Shown here piece by piece: positions 1-5,235 of a DNA stretch of 8,097 nucleotides. Under the pieces are notes generated by a model. It was not told where the DNA came from, did no database searches, and worked only from the letters and a program-made list of their open reading frames with translations. The DNA comes from Brevundimonas sp. UBA5866 (GTDB lineage: Bacteria; Pseudomonadota; Alphaproteobacteria; Caulobacterales; Caulobacteraceae): positions 30,222-38,318 of the forward strand of contig NZ_DJFS01000094.1 in the NCBI RefSeq assembly GCF_002432125.1. The letters run 5' to 3'. Position 1 is the stretch's first letter; every line of letters begins with the position of its first letter. The position numbers and the translations under genes are program-made.

Positions 1-501
1 CAGCTCACGCTGGCCACGGCCGATCGGGATCAGGGTGTCGATCGACTTCAGGCCGGTCTGCATCGGCTCGTGAACCGACTTACGGGGGATGATGCCCGGA
101 GCCTTCACGTCAACGCGGCGGCGCTCGGTGAACTCGATCGGGCCCTTGCCGTCGATCGGCTCGCCCAGCGGGTTCACGACGCGACCCAGCAGGCCCTTGC
201 CGACCGGCACGTCCACGATTTCGCCCAGACGGCGAACGTCGTCGCCTTCCGAGATCTCGGCGTCGGTGCCGAAGATCACGACGCCGACGTTGTCGCGTTC
301 CAGGTTCAGGGCCATGCCCTTCACGCCAGCCTTGGTGAATTCCACCATTTCACCGGCTTGGACATTGTCCAGGCCGTGAACGCGGGCAATGCCGTCGCCA
401 ACCGACAGCACCTGACCGACGTCAGAAACGTCGGCTTCCACGCCGAAATTGGCGATCTGCGACTTAAGAATGGCCGAGATTTCGGCGGCGCGGATATCCA
501 T
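1..501 (-). CDS. atpA: F1-ATPase alpha subunit, N-terminal part (cut by window edge)
   Basis: This is the alpha subunit of the F1 sector of ATP synthase, which forms the catalytic hexamer with beta on the cytoplasmic side of the inner membrane. The 167 visible residues start at an ATG (501-499) and begin MDIRAAEISAILKSQI. They cover the N-terminal helix that contacts delta, the beta-barrel domain (about residues 25-95, with VLSVGDGIARVHGL and FGTDAEISEGD) and the start of the nucleotide domain (GRVVNPLGEPIDGKGPIEF, then SIDTLIPIGRGQREL). The window ends just before the expected Walker A motif, so the subunit class rests on the N-terminal pattern; that pattern is diagnostic for alpha rather than beta. 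A weak purine-rich AGAGAG lies upstream of the ATG as ribosome-binding site. It follows atpH by 72 bp on the same strand, and I see no terminator between them, so the two are very probably cotranscribed. The usual atpG, atpD and atpC would lie beyond the left edge. Confidence 0.97.
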   Translation of the reverse strand, partial: MDIRAAEISAILKSQIANFGVEADVSDVGQVLSVGDGIARVHGLDNVQAGEMVEFTKAGVKGMALNLERDNVGVVIFGTDAEISEGDDVRRLGEIVDVPVGKGLLGRVVNPLGEPIDGKGPIEFTERRRVDVKAPGIIPRKSVHEPMQTGLKSIDTLIPIGRGQREL

Positions 502-573
502 GTTGAGCTCTCTGGCTTTCGTCTTCGGTGCGGACCTTGCGGCCCGACTGATCTCTGTAAGTTCGTGCGGGCG

Positions 574-1128
574 TTAGGCGCGCTTCAGCGCATAGGTCAT
601 TTGGTCAAGCTTGATCTTCAGCGAAGCATCGAACAGCTTCGATCCGACCTTAACCTTCAGACCACCCAGGATCGACGGGTCGACGCGGGTGGTCAGCTCG
701 GGGTCACGGCCGAGGGCGGCGCGCAGCTCCGATTGAATCTTTTTAAATTGGGCAGCGGTCAGTTCCACCGCCGAGATGACCTCGGCAGCAACAACGCCAG
801 TCTTCTTGGCATACAGAGCCTCGAAACCAGCGATAATGCCCGGCAGATCAACTGCGCGACCGTTTTTCGCCACCAGACCCAACAGGTTGCGGGTCACAGC
901 GTTGAATTTGGCCTTGTCGGCGATGGCCGCCAGACCTTTGGCCTGATCGTCAGCGCTGATGACCGGCGAAGTTGCCAGACGGCGCAGGTCGGCGCTTTCC
1001 AGCCAGGCGGCCTTCAGCGACGCCAAATCAGCGCGCACGGCGTCCAGCACGCCCTTATCTTCTGCGAGGTCGAACAGTGCCTGAGCATACCGTCCGCCGA
1101 CTTCCGTCGTCCTGAAATCGTCCGCCAC
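574..1128 (-). CDS. atpH: F1-ATPase delta subunit
   Basis: This is the delta subunit (OSCP homologue), which joins the N termini of the alpha subunits at the top of F1 to the peripheral stalk b subunits. The protein is 184 residues, normal for the family. It shows the N-terminal six-helix domain signature GRYAQALFDLAEDKG (about 12-26), the middle LLGLVAKNGR (about 83-92), and the C-terminal family motif VDPSILGGLKVKVGSKLFDASL (split about 147-168). The start codon is GTG (1128-1126). A TAA stop lies immediately upstream in frame, so no longer start is possible, and the MADDF start is as expected for Caulobacterales. There is no clear Shine-Dalgarno sequence ahead of it. It is the first gene of the atpH-atpA operon, with the promoter expected in the 348-bp gap shared with the divergent TerC gene. 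Confidence 0.97.
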   Translation of the reverse strand: MADDFRTTEVGGRYAQALFDLAEDKGVLDAVRADLASLKAAWLESADLRRLATSPVISADDQAKGLAAIADKAKFNAVTRNLLGLVAKNGRAVDLPGIIAGFEALYAKKTGVVAAEVISAVELTAAQFKKIQSELRAALGRDPELTTRVDPSILGGLKVKVGSKLFDASLKIKLDQMTYALKRA

Positions 1129-1186
1129 TTATGTTTGGTCCGCATATTGAGCGTTGCATCAAAACCGGCCGCAGTTTCCCACGCCG

Positions 1187-1200
1187 ATCAAGGGCTTGAT
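1187..1200. repeat. 14-bp inverted repeat upstream of atpH
   Basis: ATCAAG-GG-CTTGAT is a perfect 6-bp inverted repeat around a 2-bp centre, ending 58 bp upstream of the atpH start codon. Its size and place would suit a dimeric regulator operator in the atp operon leader or promoter. No family is assigned; chance occurrence is possible. Confidence 0.35.
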
Positions 1201-1340
1201 ATGCTTGTAGAAAGCACGTCGAGGACGCATCTTTCGATACGCCCTTCGTCAAAGCCGCGCGGCCAATACCATGCAAGGCCGCAACTCGCAACCAATGTAG
1301 ACGGAACGATAACGCCGCACCCGCGCTCTTTACGCGCAGT

Positions 1341-1381
1341 CATGGCCCGACCTTGGTCGATGAACGGGGCCGAATGCCATG
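1341..1381. repeat. Inverted-repeat region, possible hairpin
   Basis: CATGGC (1341-1346) is matched by GCCATG (1376-1381). Inside lies CGACC-TT-GGTCG (1348-1359), and an alternative pairing of GGCCCG (1344-1349) with CGGGGCC (1365-1371) is possible. No T-tract follows on either strand, so it is not an intrinsic terminator. It could be a leader structure or a protein site; its role is unknown. Confidence 0.3.
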
Positions 1382-1418
1382 TACCGCAGGTGCGACGACA
1401 AGACATAGGTCACCCCAC

Positions 1419-1447
1419 TTGATGAGTCCTCACGGTCCCGTTACCGA
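1419..1447 (+). promoter_or_regulatory. Possible promoter of the TerC gene
   Basis: TTGATGA (1419-1425), 14 bp, then GTTACCGA (1440-1447) partly fits the Caulobacter housekeeping consensus (TTGACGS, 10-14 bp, GCTANAWC). Start of transcription would fall near 1454, giving a leader of about 23 nt that contains the AGGA ribosome-binding site. A GAGTC site overlaps the -35 element. The match is imperfect. Confidence 0.3.
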
Positions 1448-1466
1448 ACGTGCCTCACCCAACCTC

Positions 1467-1470
1467 AGGA
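1467..1470 (+). promoter_or_regulatory. Ribosome-binding site fixing the TerC start
   Basis: AGGA lies 6 nt ahead of the ATG at 1477. An in-frame GTG at 1450 has no comparable site and would add a nine-residue tail with no family match, so the ATG at 1477 is preferred. Confidence 0.75.
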
Positions 1471-1476
1471 ATTTCG

Positions 1477-2295
1477 ATGCTCGATAGCATAACCCCCTTG
1501 TTGACAGATCCGGCCGCTTGGGCGGCCCTTATGACCCTTGTGGTCATGGAGGTCGTGCTCGGTATCGATAACCTGATCTTTATCTCGATCCTGTCGAACA
1601 AACTCCCGCCCGAACACCGCCAGCGCACCCGCCGTATCGGTATCGGCCTCGCCCTAATCATGCGTCTGGGCCTGCTGGCCGCCATCGGCTGGATTCTGGG
1701 CCTGACACAGCCGGTCTTCGATCTGGGCTGGGTCGGTGCAGGATTTGAAACCGAATTCACCTGGAAGGACCTCATCCTCATCGCGGGCGGTCTGTTCCTG
1801 ATCTGGAAGGCGACGAAGGAAATCCACCATGCCGTGGACACCCGCCCCAGCGACGACCTGCTTGAAAAGAACAAGAAGGAAATCGTTATCAGCAACGTGG
1901 GCACCGCCATTTTCCAGATCATCCTTCTGGACATGGTGTTCTCGGTTGACTCGATCCTGACGGCTGTAGGCATGACCGAACACGTGCCGATCATGATGGT
2001 CGCCGTCATCATCGCCGTTATGACCATGCTGCTGGCCGCTGACCCGCTGGCCAACTTCATCGACAAGAACCCGACCGTGGTCATGCTGGCCCTGGGCTTC
2101 CTGCTGATGATCGGTGTGGTGCTGATCGCTGACGGCTTCGGCGCCCACGTGCCCAAGGGCTACATCTACACGGCGATGGCCTTCTCGGCCCTGATCGAGG
2201 GCCTGAACATGTGGAAGCGGAACGCCAGCGTGAAAAAGGAGGCCGCCGAGGCAGCCCTGATCGCGCAACAGCAAAAAGAAGAAGCCAAGGGCTAA
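1477..2295 (+). CDS. TerC-family integral membrane protein
   Basis: This is a 272-residue inner-membrane protein of the TerC (UPF0053/YgdQ-like) family. Members are linked to tellurite resistance or to metal-ion, especially manganese, export; the substrate here cannot be told from sequence. About seven membrane segments are visible, near residues 12-36, 56-75, 97-115, 144-166, 170-189, 200-220 and 227-245. The two family signatures are present: MEVVLGIDNLIFI (24-36, with acidic E25 and D31 plus N32) and DMVFSVDSILTAVGM (152-166, with D152 and D158). The acidic intramembrane residues probably form the ion site. ADGFGAHVPKGYIYTAMAFS (218-237) is also typical. The tail from about 250 is charged and helical, with many Ala, Glu and Lys. 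There is no CBS or CorC domain, so it is the short form. It is divergent from atpH and convergent with priA, and it has its own terminator, so it is probably monocistronic. It could equally be annotated YkoY or YoaE-like. Confidence 0.93.
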   Translation: MLDSITPLLTDPAAWAALMTLVVMEVVLGIDNLIFISILSNKLPPEHRQRTRRIGIGLALIMRLGLLAAIGWILGLTQPVFDLGWVGAGFETEFTWKDLILIAGGLFLIWKATKEIHHAVDTRPSDDLLEKNKKEIVISNVGTAIFQIILLDMVFSVDSILTAVGMTEHVPIMMVAVIIAVMTMLLAADPLANFIDKNPTVVMLALGFLLMIGVVLIADGFGAHVPKGYIYTAMAFSALIEGLNMWKRNASVKKEAAEAALIAQQQKEEAKG

Positions 2296-2301
2296 GCCCT
2301 T
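2287..2301 (+). repeat. Small hairpin around the TerC stop codon
   Basis: AAGGGC-TAA-GCCCTT is a perfect 6-bp stem with the TAA stop codon as its 3-nt loop. Its arms are the same AAGGGC/GCCCTT sequences used by the terminator at 2320-2347, so the two can pair with each other. No T-tract follows, so it is not a terminator by itself. Confidence 0.5.
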
Positions 2302-2319
2302 TCCTTCCCTGAAATGACG

Positions 2320-2350
2320 AAGGGCTCCGCCGTAAGGTGGAGCCCTTTTT
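2320..2350 (+). terminator. Intrinsic terminator of the TerC gene
   Basis: A 12-bp stem with one G-U wobble (2320-2331 with 2336-2347) is closed by a GTAA loop of GNRA type and is followed by a run of five T (2346-2350). It lies 24 bp after the TerC stop. In the other direction it lies just past the priA stop (2359), but the leftward strand has only TTCGTCATTT after the stem. It may therefore serve priA too, though less well. This is the clearest terminator in the window. Confidence 0.9.
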
Positions 2351-2358
2351 CTATGGCC

Positions 2359-4521
2359 CTAGAGGAAGCTGTAAGGGTCCACATCAACCGTCAAACGTAC
2401 CGAGGCCGGAACCTTCACGCGTGACAGCCAGGCGCGCAGAAAGGCCTGGACATTCACGTCGCGGTCGGCCCGCACCAGCATGCGCTTGCGGCGACGCCCG
2501 CGTACGAGGGCCAGCGGCGCATCGGCCGGACCATAGACCTCCAACCGTTCGGCATTGGGGATGGCGGCAGCCAGTTCACGCGCGGTTTTTTCCAGCGCGT
2601 GGGCGTTCTCGCTCGAAAGGATCAACGCCGTCAGTCGGCCATAGGGCGGCATGGAGCCCAGTTCGCGCTCGCCCATCTCGGCTTCGACAAAGGCATCGCG
2701 GTCATTAGCCGCCAGCGCCTCCAGCACCGGATGCTCGGGCGTCCATGTCTGGAGAAGCGCACGGCCCGGCTTGTCGGCCCGCCCTGCCCGCCCCGTGGCC
2801 TGAGCCAGAAGCTGATAGGTGCGCTCGGCAGCCCGCAGGTCACCGCCGCGCAGGCCAAGGTCCGCATCCACCACCCCGACCAGCGTCAGACGCGGGAAGT
2901 TGTGACCTTTAGCCGCTGCCTGGGTCGCGACAAGGATGTCGATCTCGCCATCGGCCATCGACTGGATCAGGGCGCGAGCCGCCTCGCCGTCCGGCACGGT
3001 GTCGGACGAAAAGACCGCCGTGCGGGCCTCGGGGAAAAGCTGGCGCACCTCTTCCTCGACCCGTTCCACACCCGGCCCGACGGAGACGAGGGAATCCTCG
3101 GTCCCGCAGGACGGACAGGCCTTGGGCTTGGGCATGGAAAAGCCGGTCAGGTGACAGACCAGCCGCCCCGTATAGCGGTGCTCCACCAGCCAGCTGTCGG
3201 TATCGGGGGCCGTCAGACGATGCCCGCAGGCGCGGCACAGCACCACGGGCGCATAGCCACGGCGGTTGAGGAACAGCAGCGACTGTTCCCCCTTCTGCAG
3301 ATTGGCCCCGATCTCCTCGCGCAGTGTGTGCGAAAGCCATGTCTGCGGATCGGGCGGATTTTGCCGCAGATCGACCAGCGAAATATCCGGCAGCACCGCG
3401 ACCCCGTGACGGGTTTTGAGCTGTAGCCAGCGATAGCGGCCCTGACGCGCATTCCACAGCGTCTCCAGAGATGGCGTGGCCGAGGCCAGAACCACCGTCG
3501 CGCCTTCGATGCGCGCCCGCGCGACGGCCAGATCACGCCCGTGATAGACCAGCCCTTCTTCCTGTTTGTAGGAACCGTCGTGCTCTTCATCGACGATAAT
3601 CAGGGACAGGTTGGTATAGGGCAGGAACAGCGCCGAACGCGCCCCGACCACGATATTGCATCGTCCGGCCCGCACGGCCTCCCACACCTGGCGGCGGCGC
3701 GGCGGCGTGACGCCCGAGTGCCATTCCGCCGGCGCGACACCGAATCGGCGGGTGATTCGCTCGATCAGGGCCTGCGTCAGCGCGATTTCCGGCAACAGGA
3801 TAAGGATTTGCGCATCCGGCTTGGCCGCCAGCAGTTCGGCCGCCGCCTCCAGATAGGTCTCTGTCTTGCCCGAACCGGTGATGCCGTCGAGCAGGAACGG
3901 CGAAAATCCACCGCCGACAGCGGCGCCCGCCATCGCCTTTGCCGAGGCTGACTGATCCGGATTGAGGGTTGCGGGGGCGTGATCGGGGCGCGGCGGATCG
4001 AAGGCGGCGATAGCCTCCACCTCGAAGGCCTCCAGCACGCCCTCGTCCACCAGACCTTTGACGACACCCGTCGATACACCCGCCGCGCGGGCCAGATCAG
4101 GACCGGTCATGGCGCGATCGCCCAACGCTTCCAGAACCGCAGTGCGCGCGGCTGTGGAGCGCTGCGGCTGTCGCATGCCGACGCGGCGCACACGCTTTTC
4201 AGGGCGCGGACGCGGCGCTCTCAGCCCCCTCAGTGCCCGCGAGGCCATTTCACCCGGCGGGTTCAGCGTCCAGCGTGCAGCCCATTCCACAAAGGCCAGT
4301 GTCTTTTCCGGCAGGGCCGGATCGGCGGCGACCCGTTCAATGCTTTTCAACTTGCGGTTCGATCCGGTCGTCTCGAACACATCGGAGACGATGCCGCGCA
4401 AAAATCGCGGCCCCAGCGGCACATCCACCTGATCACCGCGCGCGACCTGCATGCCCTCGGGCACGGCGTAATCGAATGCCTCCTGCACGGGCAGGGGCAC
4501 AAGGACGGACGCCACTTTCAC
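2359..4521 (-). CDS. priA: Primosomal protein N' / replication restart helicase PriA
   Basis: PriA is a 3'-to-5' superfamily 2 DNA helicase that recognises abandoned forks and D-loops and reloads the replicative helicase. The 720 residues fit the family (E. coli about 730). In order: 3'-DNA-binding domain (about 1-100, starting VASVLVPLPVQEAFDY), winged helix (about 115-175), helicase lobe 1 with Walker A GITGSGKT (213-220), DEEH box (311-314) and ASATP (346-350), a zinc region (about 429-472), lobe 2 with GRAGR (577-581), and a C-terminal domain ending DVDPYSFL. Five of the eight usual zinc cysteines remain (C429, C432, C456, C469, C472); the other three positions are A438, T441 and T459. 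The start is GTG (4521-4519) with no strong Shine-Dalgarno sequence; conserved residues begin right after it, so a later start is unlikely. It is divergent from the transaldolase gene with 30 bp between, and convergent with the TerC gene. Confidence 0.97.
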   Translation of the reverse strand: MKVASVLVPLPVQEAFDYAVPEGMQVARGDQVDVPLGPRFLRGIVSDVFETTGSNRKLKSIERVAADPALPEKTLAFVEWAARWTLNPPGEMASRALRGLRAPRPRPEKRVRRVGMRQPQRSTAARTAVLEALGDRAMTGPDLARAAGVSTGVVKGLVDEGVLEAFEVEAIAAFDPPRPDHAPATLNPDQSASAKAMAGAAVGGGFSPFLLDGITGSGKTETYLEAAAELLAAKPDAQILILLPEIALTQALIERITRRFGVAPAEWHSGVTPPRRRQVWEAVRAGRCNIVVGARSALFLPYTNLSLIIVDEEHDGSYKQEEGLVYHGRDLAVARARIEGATVVLASATPSLETLWNARQGRYRWLQLKTRHGVAVLPDISLVDLRQNPPDPQTWLSHTLREEIGANLQKGEQSLLFLNRRGYAPVVLCRACGHRLTAPDTDSWLVEHRYTGRLVCHLTGFSMPKPKACPSCGTEDSLVSVGPGVERVEEEVRQLFPEARTAVFSSDTVPDGEAARALIQSMADGEIDILVATQAAAKGHNFPRLTLVGVVDADLGLRGGDLRAAERTYQLLAQATGRAGRADKPGRALLQTWTPEHPVLEALAANDRDAFVEAEMGERELGSMPPYGRLTALILSSENAHALEKTARELAAAIPNAERLEVYGPADAPLALVRGRRRKRMLVRADRDVNVQAFLRAWLSRVKVPASVRLTVDVDPYSFL

Positions 4522-4544
4522 GCGAACACCGCCCGCGCTACCTT
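4517..4544 (+). promoter_or_regulatory. Predicted promoter of the transaldolase-DUF484-xerC operon
   Basis: TTCACGC (4517-4523), a 13-bp spacer, then GCTACCTT (4537-4544) fits the Caulobacter housekeeping promoter consensus (TTGACGS, 10-14 bp, GCTANAWC) at 6 of 7 positions in the first box and at GCTA plus one more in the second. The expected transcription start is at about 4551-4552, the A of the ATG, implying a leaderless mRNA. The first box overlaps the priA start codon on the other strand. Position and spacing are read directly; promoter activity is inferred. Confidence 0.5.
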
Positions 4545-4551
4545 GGTCGCC

Positions 4552-5205
4552 ATGAAAATCTTTCTCGATACCGCCGACGTCTCCGTCATCAAGGATCTGC
4601 TGCCTACGGGCATGATCGATGGCGTCACCACCAATCCTTCTTTGATCGCTAAGTCAGGTCGGAACATTGCTGAGGTCATTGCCGAGATTTGCGCATCCGT
4701 CGAGGGGCCGATTTCGGCAGAAGCCGTCGCCACCGATTATGACACCATGGTCAAGGAAGGCGAGAAGCTGGCGTCGATCCACAAGAATGTGGTCGTGAAA
4801 CTGCCGCTGACGTGGGATGGCCTGCGCGCCACCCGCACCTTCACCGAGCGCGGCATCAAGACCAATGTGACCCTGTGCTTCTCGGCGGCGCAGGCCATGC
4901 TGGCCGCCAAGGCCGGTGCCACCTTCATCTCCCCGTTTGTCGGGCGTCTGGACGACCACGGTGCCGACGGCGGCCTGCTGATCGAAGAGATCCGCGCCCT
5001 GTACGACATCCAGGGTTTCGAGACCGAAATCCTTGCCGCTTCCTTGCGTAACACCGCCCATGTCGAGGCCGCGGCCATCGCCGGTGCGGACGCCGCCACC
5101 CTGCCCCCTGCGGTTTTAAAGGACTTGGTAAAGCACCCATTAACCGAAAAGGGGCTTGATGCCTTCCTTGCGGACTGGGGCAAGACCGGCCAGTCCATCC
5201 TGTAA
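4552..5205 (+). CDS. tal: Transaldolase, small FSA/TalC type
   Basis: This is a Schiff-base class I aldolase of the small transaldolase / fructose-6-phosphate aldolase family (217 residues, normal length). It should be a cytoplasmic decamer of TIM barrels acting in the non-oxidative pentose phosphate pathway. Visible residues are the catalytic Asp in MKIFLDTA (D6), TTNPS (26-30), the Schiff-base lysine K83 in VVVKLPLT, and SPFVGR (127-132). Two positions separate transaldolases from F6P aldolase in the literature I know: the residue matching E. coli FsaA Q59 is E57 here, and that matching Y131 is F129. Both are the transaldolase state, so I favour transaldolase activity (EC 2.2.1.2). The start at 4552 is set by the family N-terminus; the frame is open much further upstream, but only antisense to priA. 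There is no Shine-Dalgarno sequence, consistent with leaderless expression. Codons 188-206 contain a cluster of rare codons. It is first in a probable operon with DUF484 and xerC. Confidence 0.94.
   Translation: MKIFLDTADVSVIKDLLPTGMIDGVTTNPSLIAKSGRNIAEVIAEICASVEGPISAEAVATDYDTMVKEGEKLASIHKNVVVKLPLTWDGLRATRTFTERGIKTNVTLCFSAAQAMLAAKAGATFISPFVGRLDDHGADGGLLIEEIRALYDIQGFETEILAASLRNTAHVEAAAIAGADAATLPPAVLKDLVKHPLTEKGLDAFLADWGKTGQSIL
4565..4592 (-). promoter_or_regulatory. Possible priA promoter inside the transaldolase gene
   Basis: Read leftward, TTGATGA (4592-4586), 13 bp, then GGTATCGA (4572-4565) is a weak match to the same consensus. It would start priA mRNA near 4558 with a leader of about 37 nt. 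Because the gap between the two start codons is 30 bp, a priA promoter must lie at least partly within the transaldolase coding sequence; this is the best candidate I see. Confidence 0.25.
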
Positions 5206-5220
5206 CGCTCGACCCATGAC

Positions 5221-5225
5221 GGAGG
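5221..5225 (+). promoter_or_regulatory. Ribosome-binding site of the DUF484 gene
   Basis: GGAGG (within GGAGGGG) lies 10 nt ahead of the ATG at 5236. It is the strongest Shine-Dalgarno sequence in the window and contrasts with the absence of one before the transaldolase gene. Confidence 0.75.
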
Positions 5226-5235
5226 GGTCCTTCAA

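Larger units (their letters stand above)
1129..1476. other. Divergent intergenic region, atpH / TerC gene
   Basis: This 348-bp gap must hold the promoters of the atp operon (leftward) and the TerC gene (rightward). I see no convincing protein gene: the short reading frames crossing it lack ribosome-binding sites and recognisable products. It contains a 14-bp inverted repeat (1187-1200), a possible hairpin region (1341-1381) and one GAGTC methylation site (1424-1428). A weak leftward -35-like TTGACG lies at 1253-1248, but I could not find a good -10 at the right distance. I looked for a yybP-ykoY manganese riboswitch, which precedes some TerC-family genes, and did not find its conserved core. 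Confidence 0.7.

Noticed and set aside
70..1422. 450-codon open frame on the plus strand across atpA, atpH and the gap
   Set aside because: It is antisense to two certain genes, has no family motifs, and is the usual open frame opposite a GC-rich coding sequence.
1450..1476. GTG start nine codons upstream for the TerC gene
   Set aside because: AGGA sits 6 nt before the ATG at 1477, while the GTG has no ribosome-binding site and may lie upstream of the transcription start.
1129..1476. yybP-ykoY manganese riboswitch ahead of the TerC gene
   Set aside because: I could not find its conserved paired core sequences; the hairpins present do not match it as I know it.
1455..2274. Two long minus-strand frames opposite the TerC gene
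   Set aside because: Shadows of a clear membrane-protein gene; products are Met/Arg/Ser- or His/Asp-rich with no family pattern.
2599..3426. 275-codon plus-strand frame inside priA
   Set aside because: Antisense to the PriA helicase domain; low-complexity His/Arg/Gln-rich product without a recognisable fold.
3979..4551. Long N-terminal extension of the transaldolase frame (408 codons in total)
   Set aside because: The upstream part is antisense to priA, and the family N-terminus MKIFLDTA begins exactly at 4552.
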